Shown in pieces: positions 36,647-44,873 of a DNA stretch of 64,000 nucleotides. The DNA lies in assembly GCA_016874095.1 (NCBI GenBank), contig VGVH01000004.1, positions 62,001 through 126,000 of the forward strand. Reading direction: 5' to 3'. Numbering within the stretch: the first letter of the stretch is position 1; every line of letters begins with the position of its first letter. Below the pieces are notes generated by a model that did not search any database, was not told where the DNA came from, and was given only the letters and a program-made list of their open reading frames with translations. Source of the DNA: Gammaproteobacteria bacterium. GTDB lineage: Bacteria; Pseudomonadota; Gammaproteobacteria; Steroidobacterales; GCA-2729495. Both the position numbers and the translations under genes were made by a program.

Positions 36647-37297
36647 TCAGCGTGGTGTGTGAATCCACCAGCTGCTTTCGTTGACCGAGTAAACCGGCGC
36701 GTAGTGTACGACGTTCTCATCGGACAGCACTTCGCGGACCTGATTGTCGAGAATCAGCGGCTCACCACCCTGCCATAAGGCGAGCACGGCGTGCGGGACG
36801 CGAAGGTTGGTGTCCTGCACGACCACGATGCGCATGTCCTCGCGCGCGTGGCCGAGCCAGGTCAGCGAGAAGTACTTGGTGATGGCGAAATCCTCGCAGT
36901 CACCACCAGCGCCAAGAAACTGGCGCGGTATCGCCCAGTAGTCTTCCTGCCCGTACTGTTCGAGATCCAGCACGTAGTCTTTTTCATTGGCGTAGCGATT
37001 GATCTCGCGTAGCTGGGTTGATTTCGGCAGCGAGCGAATCGTCCCGAGGAATGTCAGCCACTGGCGCAGGTGACAGCGATTCATCTGTCGCTCGCTGCAA
37101 TCCCCTTCGCGCAGGTCATCACGCAGATGCCGCTCGAGTGCGCTCAGCCACTGAGGAAAGGCCTGGAGATCGGTCTGGCGTGTCTCGCGGTAGCCAAAAA
37201 GTCCTGCCGGCTGTGCTGCAACAGGGCCAAGCAGCACCAGCAGCATGCCGGTGGACATAAAAAGTCCGCGCCAGACGCAGCGAAGTCGAGACATCAT
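36647..37297 (-). CDS. lapG: LapG-family (BTLCP) periplasmic cysteine protease
   Basis: Protein of 216 residues with a signal peptide (to about residue 29, VAAQP). Transglutaminase-like triad: Cys134 in GAGGDCEDFAITKY, His169 in RVPHAVLAL, Asp184 in LILDNQ, the arrangement of Pseudomonas LapG. LapG cleaves surface adhesins at a di-alanine site when the inner-membrane c-di-GMP receptor LapD releases it. No LapD (GGDEF-EAL) is adjacent. Instead the next gene encodes a sensor with a dead HD-GYP domain. Divergent genes encode a Slam-like protein and an exported protein with two PAAG sites. Confidence 0.88.
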   Translation of the reverse strand: MMSRLRCVWRGLFMSTGMLLVLLGPVAAQPAGLFGYRETRQTDLQAFPQWLSALERHLRDDLREGDCSERQMNRCHLRQWLTFLGTIRSLPKSTQLREINRYANEKDYVLDLEQYGQEDYWAIPRQFLGAGGDCEDFAITKYFSLTWLGHAREDMRIVVVQDTNLRVPHAVLALWQGGEPLILDNQVREVLSDENVVHYAPVYSVNESSWWIHTPR

Positions 37298-37361
37298 CGC
37301 TCGAGTGCCCCAAGCCTGACCTTAGTATGACGCAGCCCCTTGTTCCATAATAACAATACTT

Positions 37362-38633
37362 ATGTACAGGAAAGCGGGACTCGCCGGCCTCGTACCTCTC
37401 GCCGCCCTCCTCGCACCCGCCAGTTCCGCCTGGGGGGCCGAAGCGGCAGAAACGCTGCAGGGCGATTTCGACAGTGCCATGCAGGCGATCGAAACCGACC
37501 GCCTGCGCACGGCACGCCAGAAACTCGAGGCCCTGCTGGCCGGCAATCCGAGCCTGCATCGGGCGCGGCTGGAACTGGCGCGTGTGCACTATCTCAGCGC
37601 CGATTTCGAGAAGGCCCGCGTCGAGGCCGAGCGCGTGCTGGCAGATCCGAACACGCCGCCCGGCGTACGAACAACCGTCCTCGCGTTTCTCGCCCAGGTC
37701 GGCGAGGACGAAAAGCGGCAAGGGCAACGGCACAGCTGGACTCCGTCGCTGTTCGCGGGTTTCATGTACGACGACAACGCCAACATCGGGCCACGCAACG
37801 ATGTAGTGGATCTCGGCCCGGTGGCCGAAGCATCCTTGCCACGCGAGGACGTCGCCTGGGTGCTGAACCCCGCAGTTGCCCACATCTGGAACCCGGGCCG
37901 GCGATTTTCTGCCGGCGAACATGACGGCAGCTTCATCTGGCAGACCGAGGCCAGCGCCTATTACCGCGGCTATTTCGACGAAGACGACTTCAACCTGGGC
38001 GTGCTGACGCTGCGCACCGGGCCTGCCTGGGTCGTGCCCCGCCACTGGCGCGCATGGATCGGGCTGCAGGCAGACCAGATCTGGTTCGGTGGCGACGATC
38101 TCGCGCTCTTTGCCCGAGTGAACCCCGGCATCACCTGGAACATCGGGAAGGCAACCGAGCTGACGCTCGAGGGCTCACTTGGCCACCGCGATTTTCGCGA
38201 TGACGAAAACAGCGGTCGCGAAGGTGATTTCAGTGGCGCCGACCTGACGCTGACGCGTTATTTCAACGAGCGGCGGTGGGCCCTGCAGGCCGGCATCGGA
38301 TTCGCGAACTTCGACGCCGACGAAGATCGATTCGGCTACAGCAGCCCGCATGGCCACGTCGGCGCGATCGCCGAGGCCTGGACCGGCGGCACGGTCTTCG
38401 GTCGCATCGGGTACGCGAACTACGATTTCGATGGCGTCGAGCCTGTCTACGGCTTCGGACGGGACGACGACGAGCTGGGCTTCGCCCTCGGTTTCGAGCA
38501 TGAGTTCCGCGGGGGTGCACTGCAGAACTGGTCGCTGCTCGGCAACTGGATCTTCACCGACAACGATTCAAACGCCGGAATCTACGAATACGACCGGCAC
38601 ACCGTGAACCTAGGCCTGTCGCGGGAGTTCTGA
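37362..38633 (+). CDS. Slam-like outer-membrane protein (TPR plus DUF560 barrel)
   Basis: Protein of 423 residues with a signal peptide (MYRKAGLAGLVPLAALLAPASSAWG). Residues ~35-125 are TPR-like (LLAGNPSLHRARLELARVHYLSADFEKARVEAERVLAD). From ~140 on there is a regular beta pattern with WTPSLFAGFMYDDNANIGP and a C-terminal strand ending LGLSREF, as in outer-membrane barrels. This is the layout of surface lipoprotein assembly modulators (Slam), which move proteins to the cell surface. A typical Slam is somewhat longer, so a TPR-barrel relative is possible. It is divergent from the LapG-like gene by 64 AT-rich bases and followed by a candidate cargo gene. Confidence 0.75.
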   Translation: MYRKAGLAGLVPLAALLAPASSAWGAEAAETLQGDFDSAMQAIETDRLRTARQKLEALLAGNPSLHRARLELARVHYLSADFEKARVEAERVLADPNTPPGVRTTVLAFLAQVGEDEKRQGQRHSWTPSLFAGFMYDDNANIGPRNDVVDLGPVAEASLPREDVAWVLNPAVAHIWNPGRRFSAGEHDGSFIWQTEASAYYRGYFDEDDFNLGVLTLRTGPAWVVPRHWRAWIGLQADQIWFGGDDLALFARVNPGITWNIGKATELTLEGSLGHRDFRDDENSGREGDFSGADLTLTRYFNERRWALQAGIGFANFDADEDRFGYSSPHGHVGAIAEAWTGGTVFGRIGYANYDFDGVEPVYGFGRDDDELGFALGFEHEFRGGALQNWSLLGNWIFTDNDSNAGIYEYDRHTVNLGLSREF

Positions 38634-38768
38634 CGCCGGTTAGCGGCGATGCGGCATCGGTTTACATATTGATCGACTGCCATCGAATTGCCGACGCGCA
38701 AACCGTGAACGAAACGGGGTTTTGCGGTACAAAGCAGGCAGAATCCAACAAGAATCAGCCACAGCGCC

Positions 38769-38803
38769 AGGGCTTCGCGAAGAAATGCCCGGCAGGAAGC
38801 CCT
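38769..38803 (+). promoter_or_regulatory. Hairpin that can mask a ribosome-binding site
   Basis: AGGGCTTC (38769-38776) can pair perfectly with GAAGCCCT (38796-38803) around a 19-base loop. The second arm overlaps the AGGAAG ribosome-binding site of the gene that starts at 38811. Pairing would reduce translation. Whether it is used as a switch is open. Confidence 0.35.
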
Positions 38804-38810
38804 CGCAGTG

Positions 38811-39971
38811 ATGTCGTTCCAACGTCTCGCTCTCCTCCTGTTGATCGGCTTCTGGTCGATCACGGGACAGGCCGCAAGCTTCGACCCGGACGACCAGGAT
38901 TGCGCCAGCATCCTCCAGCGCTGGGCGGAGAACCCCGGCTCGGTACCGCAGCAGATGGTCGACCTGTGCAAGGAAAACATGGCGAACCTCGCGCCCGCAG
39001 CCGGTCCGACCGCCACGCCGACCGCAAGCGCCGCCACGGATCCCTGCAGCGGACCTGACGCCGCGAATTCAGTCCTGTGCTGGGGCCCCTGGTCCAGCCT
39101 CGCACCGGCAGCCGGACCCGCTGTCGCATCGCTCGATTTCCCTGACTTCGAGGGCGACTGCGAGAACGGCAACGAACTCGACGGCCGCTGCACGCCCCTG
39201 CTGGCTGACTCGCCCCCGATCCTCGAAGGCTGTACACCGGGTGCGCCCTGCGGTTTCGCCACCATCGTGGACGGCGTGACCAGCAGCGCCGACGTCGAGG
39301 ACACGCAGTTCCTGCGCTTCGATCTCGACCCGAAAGGCCGGTCCTTCACCATCGATCCGAACGGCACCAACGAGATCGGGTCCGTGCCCATGTCGACCAA
39401 TGTCCAGACACACCGCGACGGCTACGAGAACATGCGTTCGACTGGCGTCCTTGGCGAGGAGCAGTCGCGCATCGTCGCGCGGGTGATCCGCGACGAGGAA
39501 GACACGATCGAACTCGCTGCGGATGTCTGGGGCCACGGCAATCGTGTCACGGGCAGTGCGAATTCGGGTTACTTCGCCTGGGGCACGGCCACATCGATCT
39601 CCGGGCTCAATCTGCTCAATGGCAACGGAATCTCCGTTTCGTTTACCGGCCCGATGTCGGTCGATAACGGCACCATCGGCAGCGTCACTGTGGACTTCGG
39701 CAGCCGCCCGATCTGGGAAGGCAACTGGGAAAATGCCGCTGACGCCTGGTCGTTCAGCGCAGGCGGTTCCGTCGACGGCGTGAACTTCATCTCGCAACCG
39801 GGCCAATTCAGCGCTAACGTGCAGACTGGCGTCGTGCAGGGTGCGTTGCTCGGCGAGCCTGGCCGCATGGGGATAACCCATATCATCGACGTGACGCTCG
39901 ACGGCGTCGGCCACATCGAGGACGTCGGCCTGCTGCGTGAGATCGTCGCAGCCCCCGGTATCGCGCCGTGA
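38811..39971 (+). CDS. Exported protein with two LAPAAGP sites; candidate LapG substrate and Slam cargo
   Basis: 386 residues from ATG 38811 (GTG 38808 possible). Signal peptide to about QAAS. A Cys-containing N-terminal region follows, with the heptapeptide LAPAAGP at residues 60-66 and again 97-103. Both contain PAAG, a site of the kind cut by LapG. Cysteine pairs (CENGNELDGRC, CTPGAPC) come next. The C-terminal half reads as a small beta barrel (NSGYFAWGTATSISGLNL, ISVSFTGPM, GSVTVDFGSRPIW, SVDGVNFISQPGQFSANV), similar in rhythm to TbpB-type Slam substrates. I do not recognise an exact family. Function as surface or shed binding protein is inference from neighbours. Confidence 0.7.
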   Translation: MSFQRLALLLLIGFWSITGQAASFDPDDQDCASILQRWAENPGSVPQQMVDLCKENMANLAPAAGPTATPTASAATDPCSGPDAANSVLCWGPWSSLAPAAGPAVASLDFPDFEGDCENGNELDGRCTPLLADSPPILEGCTPGAPCGFATIVDGVTSSADVEDTQFLRFDLDPKGRSFTIDPNGTNEIGSVPMSTNVQTHRDGYENMRSTGVLGEEQSRIVARVIRDEEDTIELAADVWGHGNRVTGSANSGYFAWGTATSISGLNLLNGNGISVSFTGPMSVDNGTIGSVTVDFGSRPIWEGNWENAADAWSFSAGGSVDGVNFISQPGQFSANVQTGVVQGALLGEPGRMGITHIIDVTLDGVGHIEDVGLLREIVAAPGIAP

Positions 39972-39988
39972 CGCTGCAGGCTGTGAAC

Positions 39989-40573
39989 ATGAAATCCATC
40001 AGGCAGGCGGGAATCTGCATGGCACTGGCGCTGGCAGCGACCACCGCGCAGGCTGCGACCATCGCGTTGCTGCCATCGTCCGCCACTGTTGCGCAGGGTG
40101 CCGCGTTTACCGTTGACCTGAACCTGGATGCCAGCGATGCGCCCGGAGCCCATCCGGGCCTTTACGGCGGGCAGATCGTTCTGGACTTCGATCCGGGGCA
40201 GCTCCAGTACACGGGTTTCACGCTGGCAAACGGCGTAAGTTTCTTCAGCGCACCGGTCGTCGGCTCGAGCGGCGACCGCACGACGATCACGCTGGGATTC
40301 GACAACGCTGCCGATACAGGCCGCGTCGGCACGTTTTCATTCACGACCCTCCCATCTGCCGGCACGACGGCAACGCTCAACATCGAGGACTCCGACCAGT
40401 TCTTCGGCACCTTCGTGAGCTATACGCCGACCTACCAGCCGTTCTATCCGACGTTCGTCGATACGTCCGTGCAGGTGGTGCCGCTGCCCGGCGCAGCAGT
40501 GCTGTTCCTGACGGCACTTGGCGTCGCCGCGACCCGCGCACGCAGGCTGGTCATAGCCCGAATCGGCGCGTGA
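39989..40573 (+). CDS. Cohesin-like exported protein with VPLPA-CTERM-like tail
   Basis: 194 residues from ATG 39989; a GTG at 39968 overlapping the previous stop is possible. Signal peptide MKSIRQAGICMALALAATTAQAA. The body resembles a cohesin or related beta-sandwich: AAFTVDLNLDAS, GGQIVLDFDPGQLQYTGFTLANG, TLGFDNAADTGRVGTFSFTTL. The C-terminus has VVPLPGAAVLFLTALGVAATRARR: a VPLPx motif, a helix and a basic end, as in VPLPA-CTERM sorting signals processed by exosortase-type enzymes. No exosortase gene is in the window. It is probably anchored or released at the envelope with the preceding protein. Confidence 0.75.
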   Translation: MKSIRQAGICMALALAATTAQAATIALLPSSATVAQGAAFTVDLNLDASDAPGAHPGLYGGQIVLDFDPGQLQYTGFTLANGVSFFSAPVVGSSGDRTTITLGFDNAADTGRVGTFSFTTLPSAGTTATLNIEDSDQFFGTFVSYTPTYQPFYPTFVDTSVQVVPLPGAAVLFLTALGVAATRARRLVIARIGA

Positions 40574-41799
40574 GCGGCCCGGCTTACGGCCGGCTGCTGC
40601 ATCAGGCACTGCTCGCCGCGCTGACATCCGCGGCGTTCGCCGGCTGCGCCTCAGCCGGACTGCCCGATCCCGACTGGCACATAGCGGCGCCTGCCGCGGC
40701 AACCGAGCCCGCACATGCCGAATACCACGCGCTGTCCCGCGCGCTCGTGCTCGAGCGCGCGCGCGCAGCGAACGGCGAGCCGGTTCCGGTTGCAGATGGC
40801 GCTGCGCTGCAGGCCGGAGTCCGCGACCCGCGGGTCGCAACTCTGCGTGACAGACTGAAGGCCAGCGGCGACTACGCTGCCGAAATGGGCGCGGATCCGT
40901 GGTTTTTCGATCGCGCGCTCGATGAGGCGCTGCGTCGCCTCCAGCGCCGCCACGGACTGGCAGCAGACGGCATTATTGGCGAACGCACGCTGGCGGCCCT
41001 CAATCGCACTTCAGCCAGCCTCGTCGACCAGCTCGAGGTTGCACTGGAGCGCTGGCGCTGGCTGCCTGCCGATCTCGGTTCAACCCACGTCTGGGTGAAT
41101 ATCGCGCGCGCGCAGCTCGACGTCGTCGAGAACGGCGAGTCCAGCCTGTCGATGCGTGTGGTCGTCGGCCATAGCAACCGTCCCACGCCAAGCCTGACCG
41201 GTCGCCTGGATCGCGTGGTATTCAACCCGGAGTGGGCCGTTCCGCGCCGCATCGCGATCGAGGACCTTCTGCCGCGGCAGCAGGCCGACCCCGGATTCCT
41301 GGCAACCCAGGGTTTCCGCGTCCTCACCAGCGGCGGCGCCGTCGTGGATCCGGCGTCGGTGATGTGGTCCGACCTCGGCCCCGACCGCTTCCCATACCGA
41401 CTCGTGCAGGCGCCGGGACCCGGCAACAGCCTCGGTCGTATCAAGATCGCCTTCGACAACGAGCACGACATATACCTGCATGACACGCCGTCGCGCGGAC
41501 TGTTCGCGCTCACCACCCGCTCGCTCAGTTCAGGCTGCGTGCGACTGGAGGAGCCGTCGCAGTTTGCGACCTACCTCCTGGCGCGCAACTCGGCCTGGGA
41601 TGCCTCGATGACCGCGGCAGCGCTCGCGAGCCCCGCGACGAAGACCATGCGCCTGACGGATGGGCTGCCGATCTACCTCGTCTATATCACTGCATGGACC
41701 GAGGACGGCGAGGTCCGCTTCGGGCGGGACCTGTACGGGAGGGACGCGGCCGTTCTGGCGGCGTTGCGGAATCGCCGGACGATCGAGGTTAAACTATAG
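40570..41799 (+). CDS. L,D-transpeptidase (YkuD) with peptidoglycan-binding domain
   Basis: Protein of 409 residues; the GTG at 40570 overlaps the previous stop in GTGA. N-terminal signal with a possible lipobox FAGCAS. A peptidoglycan-binding-like helix bundle follows (LDEALRRLQRRHGLAADGIIGERTLAALN), then the YkuD domain with HDTPSRGLFALTTRSLSSGCVRLE and catalytic Cys323. These enzymes make 3-3 cross-links or attach proteins to peptidoglycan. Its size and order resemble LdtD/YcbB-type enzymes. Co-translation with the surface-protein genes may mean envelope anchoring. A perfect palindrome overlaps its last codons. Confidence 0.9.
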   Translation: MSGPAYGRLLHQALLAALTSAAFAGCASAGLPDPDWHIAAPAAATEPAHAEYHALSRALVLERARAANGEPVPVADGAALQAGVRDPRVATLRDRLKASGDYAAEMGADPWFFDRALDEALRRLQRRHGLAADGIIGERTLAALNRTSASLVDQLEVALERWRWLPADLGSTHVWVNIARAQLDVVENGESSLSMRVVVGHSNRPTPSLTGRLDRVVFNPEWAVPRRIAIEDLLPRQQADPGFLATQGFRVLTSGGAVVDPASVMWSDLGPDRFPYRLVQAPGPGNSLGRIKIAFDNEHDIYLHDTPSRGLFALTTRSLSSGCVRLEEPSQFATYLLARNSAWDASMTAAALASPATKTMRLTDGLPIYLVYITAWTEDGEVRFGRDLYGRDAAVLAALRNRRTIEVKL

Positions 41800-41805
41800 T
41801 TTAAC
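41788..41805. promoter_or_regulatory. Perfect 18-base palindrome, probable MerR operator
   Basis: GTTAAACTATAGTTTAAC has perfect two-fold symmetry (9+9) and is strikingly AT-rich against its surroundings. It contains the TAG stop of the L,D-transpeptidase and ends 20 bases before the ATG of the MerR-type regulator at 41825, so it is most likely that gene's autoregulatory site. Confidence 0.65.
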
Positions 41806-41824
41806 TTTAAGGACAGTCGCAGCC

Positions 41825-42592
41825 ATGGCCACGAAGCCGCTCACCATCGGCGCCCTCGCCCGACGGCTCAACGTGTCAACATCGATGCTACGGTTCTATG
41901 AGCGCGAGGGCCTGCTGACGCCCGAGCGGCGCAGCACATCGGGCTATCGGTTGTATCCGCCCAGCGCGGAGAAGACGCTGCTGTTCATACGTCGCGCGCA
42001 GCGGCTCGGATTTTCGCTGAACGATATCCGCCTCCTGCTCCAGGGCGGTAACTCGAGGGGTGTCGCATCCGGCGATGCGCTGATGGGCATCGCCGAGCAG
42101 CGGTTTCTCGAGATCGAGCGGCGTCTCACCGAAATGCTGGTCCTCCGCCACGAACTGGAATTCTTCCTCGAGGACCTGACGGAGCGGGTGAAGCGTGCGG
42201 CCGGTGGATCCGCCGGTCGCCTCTACCAGGAACTGCTCGACCAGGTTTGCGTGCACGAGGTGCACCGCAAGACCCAGTCTTCGCTGACGCGCCTGATGAG
42301 GCGGATCGGTTGCGGTCTCGCCGGCGGCGCCAGGGAGAAGCTGTTCGCAGCACTTCGCGGGCGCCATATCCATATCTGGCGGGACGAGGACAGCTACTCG
42401 ATCCTGGTTGCCGGCAGGGATCCGGAGGTGGGCAGCGCGCTGCGACAACTGGCCGCCAGCGAGGCCGATTGCGAAGCGCACGTCGAACCGCATGTGGAAG
42501 CGGCCGATGAAGGCTGGCTGTTCCAGGTCAGGGGCGAGAATGCTTTCCTCTTCGCCCAGTTGTTCCTGGCGCTGGAAGCAGCGGAGACCTGA
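41825..42592 (+). CDS. MerR-family regulator with unusual C-terminal domain
   Basis: Protein of 255 residues. N-terminal MerR winged helix LTIGALARRLNVSTSMLRFYEREGLLTPERRSTSGYRLY, then dimerisation coiled coil (~75-130). The remaining ~125 residues (LDQVCVHEVHRKTQSSLTRLMRRIGCGL, RGRHIHIWRDEDSYSILVAGRDP, EADCEAHVEPHVEAADEGW) form a compact alpha/beta domain that I do not recognise. It is rich in His, Cys and acidic residues but has no classic metal loop. It could bind a small molecule. It lies between the transpeptidase and an amino-acid permease 89 bases downstream, its likely target. A palindrome sits just upstream. Confidence 0.85.
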   Translation: MATKPLTIGALARRLNVSTSMLRFYEREGLLTPERRSTSGYRLYPPSAEKTLLFIRRAQRLGFSLNDIRLLLQGGNSRGVASGDALMGIAEQRFLEIERRLTEMLVLRHELEFFLEDLTERVKRAAGGSAGRLYQELLDQVCVHEVHRKTQSSLTRLMRRIGCGLAGGAREKLFAALRGRHIHIWRDEDSYSILVAGRDPEVGSALRQLAASEADCEAHVEPHVEAADEGWLFQVRGENAFLFAQLFLALEAAET

Positions 42593-42681
42593 GTACCGGC
42601 GCATTTGCGCGCCGTGCCGGCGCTCGCTAGTCTGTGCCGCCAAGGGAATCGGCCCGCCGGGCCGGGGGATCGGGAGTCCAG

Positions 42682-44292
42682 ATGGCCAATACACCTGCCA
42701 CCGGCGGTGCCCCGCGCGCCACCGGCCTGAGCCGTCTCTTCATACGCAAGTCTGTCTCGCAGATGCGCGCCGAGCACTCCGGCAGCAAGCTCAAGCGCAG
42801 CCTCAATGCACTGAACCTGGTCTCGCTTGGCATCGGCTGCATCATCGGCACTGGAATTTTCGTACTCACCGGCCGTGCCGCTGCACTCTACGCCGGCCCC
42901 GGCATCGTGATCTCCTTCGTGATCACCGGGCTGCTCTGCGCCTTCGTCGCACTGTGTTACGCAGAACTCGCCTCGGTTCTGCCGGTCTCCGGTTCGGCTT
43001 ACTCCTATTCGTATGCCTCCATGGGCGAGCTGCCGGCCTGGATCATGGGGCTGCTGCTGCTGCTCGAGTACGGACTCGCAGCATCGACCGTGGCCGTAGG
43101 CTGGTCTGGTTATTTCGTGAGCCTGCTGCACGACGTCGGCATCGATATACCGGCGACGCTGACCGCCGCACCGGGTGTTGCGGTCAGCCTGCCTGACGGC
43201 AGCACTGCCATGGGCGTCGCCAACCTGCCGGCCATTCTGGCCATCCTGGCCGTGACGGCACTGCTGGTCATCGGCGTCAGCGAATCCGCCCGGGTGAACA
43301 ACATCGTGGTGGTGATCAAAGTCTCGGTCGTCATCGCCTTCATCGCGATCGGCCTCTTCTTCGTCAACACAGACAACTGGTTTCCGCTGGTGCCGGAGCA
43401 GATACCCCCGCCGCCTGCGGACGCACCCCGCGGGCTCATGGCAGACATCTGGCGTGCCCTGGTCGACGTCGTGTCCGGCGAGAACACCTCGCGCTACGGC
43501 ATCGGGGGCCTGATCGGCGGCGCGGCCACCATCTTCTTTGCGTACATCGGCTTCGAAGCGGTCTCCACCGCCGGTGCGGAGGCCAAGAACCCGGCCCGTG
43601 ACATGCCGATCGGCATCATCGGCTCGCTGCTGGTCTGCACGATCCTCTACATCCTGACGGCTGCAGTGCTGGTCGGCATCGTGCCGTACGCGGATCTCGA
43701 CGACCCGGCACCGATTGCCAAGGCAGTGAACCAGATCGGGCTGCCGTGGTTTGCCGTGCTGGTGAAGATCGGCGCCATCGCCGGCCTTTCCTCGGTGATG
43801 CTCGTCCTGCTCTACGGCCAGACACGTATCTTCTACACGATGGCGCGCGACGGCCTGCTGCCATCGACGCTGGCCGTGGTCCACGAGAAATTCCGTACTC
43901 CCTGGATCAACACGATCATCGTCGGCATCGTGGCCGCGGGTGCCGCGGGCCTGATGTCGCTGGACGCGCTGGCTGACCTCACCAACATCGGCTCGCTCGC
44001 AGCATTCGCGATCGTCTGCATCACGGTGCTCTACCTGCGCGTAACGGCGCCGACCCTGGAGCGACCGTTCAGGACACCCTGGTACCCGCTGACCCCGATA
44101 CTCGGTGCGCTGATGTGCCTGTTCCTCGTCATGTCACTCATGTCCAAGGATGCGACACGCAATTTCTTCCTGATCTACATGGTGGGCGGGGTGGTCGTGT
44201 ACTTTGCCTACGGCATGTGGAATTCGAAGCTCGCGCGCGGCGAGATCATCGTTGGCAGCGAGCCCGACCCCGACAGGCCGGCGAAACTCTGA
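42682..44292 (+). CDS. APC-superfamily amino-acid permease (CAT-type)
   Basis: Protein of 536 residues from ATG 42682, with CGGGAG upstream. The N-terminal tail (LKRSLNALNLVSLGIGCIIGTGIFVLTGRAA) is the cationic amino-acid transporter signature, and 12-14 helices follow with VLPVSGSAYSYSYASMGELPAWIMG and FFAYIGFEAVSTAGAEAKNPARDMP. It probably imports arginine, lysine or other amino acids by proton symport. The position next to an arginine catabolic operon supports arginine or ornithine as substrate (inference). The 3' end lies 17 bases from the convergent Lrp-type gene. Confidence 0.9.
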   Translation: MANTPATGGAPRATGLSRLFIRKSVSQMRAEHSGSKLKRSLNALNLVSLGIGCIIGTGIFVLTGRAAALYAGPGIVISFVITGLLCAFVALCYAELASVLPVSGSAYSYSYASMGELPAWIMGLLLLLEYGLAASTVAVGWSGYFVSLLHDVGIDIPATLTAAPGVAVSLPDGSTAMGVANLPAILAILAVTALLVIGVSESARVNNIVVVIKVSVVIAFIAIGLFFVNTDNWFPLVPEQIPPPPADAPRGLMADIWRALVDVVSGENTSRYGIGGLIGGAATIFFAYIGFEAVSTAGAEAKNPARDMPIGIIGSLLVCTILYILTAAVLVGIVPYADLDDPAPIAKAVNQIGLPWFAVLVKIGAIAGLSSVMLVLLYGQTRIFYTMARDGLLPSTLAVVHEKFRTPWINTIIVGIVAAGAAGLMSLDALADLTNIGSLAAFAIVCITVLYLRVTAPTLERPFRTPWYPLTPILGALMCLFLVMSLMSKDATRNFFLIYMVGGVVVYFAYGMWNSKLARGEIIVGSEPDPDRPAKL

Positions 44293-44309
44293 CGCGTATT
44301 CGCTGCTGC

Positions 44310-44732
44310 TCAGAGCTTGTAGGTCGAGAGCAGCAGGTTCGTCTCGGTATGGGTAATCCCCTCGACGAGACGGATCCGCCGCAACACCTTGTCGAACTCC
44401 TCGAGTGAATCCGCGCGCAGTTCAGCGATGATGTCCCAGCGGCCGTTGGTCGTGTGCAGGGCCTGGACTGCAGGGTCTCCGCGCAACCGCCGGATCACCG
44501 GATCACCCGTGTTGCCCTCGACGGAAATCGTCATGTGCGCCGCGATGCGGTGCTCATCCACCTGGGGTTTCAGACGCAGCGTGTAGCCGGCGATCGTTCC
44601 GTCGCGCTCCAGCTTCTCGATGCGGTTCTGCACAGTGCCGCGCGCAACCTTCAGCTGCTTCGCCAGCGCCGCCACCGGGGCGCGGGCATTGGCCCTCAAC
44701 AGGCTGATCAACTGGCGATCCAGATCATCCAT
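44310..44732 (-). CDS. Lrp/AsnC-family transcriptional regulator
   Basis: 140 residues from ATG 44732 (MDDLDRQLI); an in-frame ATG at 44762 is possible. Helix-turn-helix ARAPVAALAKQLKVARGTVQNRIEKLERDGTIAGY, then the RAM effector-binding domain (HMTISVEGNTGDPVIRRLRGDPAVQALHTTNGRWDIIAEL). It is divergent from the ornithine cyclodeaminase gene with 141 bases between. By position it is the local regulator of the arginine-to-glutamate genes, sensing an amino acid such as arginine, ornithine or proline (inference). Confidence 0.9.
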   Translation of the reverse strand: MDDLDRQLISLLRANARAPVAALAKQLKVARGTVQNRIEKLERDGTIAGYTLRLKPQVDEHRIAAHMTISVEGNTGDPVIRRLRGDPAVQALHTTNGRWDIIAELRADSLEEFDKVLRRIRLVEGITHTETNLLLSTYKL

Positions 44733-44774
44733 CCGCCGACTCCATTCTGAACATTTCGCCATTCTATCCTGCCG

Positions 44775-44804
44775 TTTTGATCAATTAGTGTGACTTTTTG
44801 AGCA
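44775..44804. promoter_or_regulatory. Direct repeat, putative Lrp-type operator
   Basis: TTTTGATCA (44775-44783) and TTTTGAGCA (44796-44804) are 9-mers with 8 of 9 matches, spaced exactly 21 bases, two helical turns. They lie in an AT-rich patch between the divergent Lrp-type and ornithine cyclodeaminase genes. Same-face spacing is typical for Lrp-family binding. Confidence 0.5.
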
Positions 44805-44873
44805 TTTTTGGGGGTTCTGTATGGCTCCGATGCTCAGCATGATGGTGGCCTTAAGAGCCTGGAGGTCTCCGGC

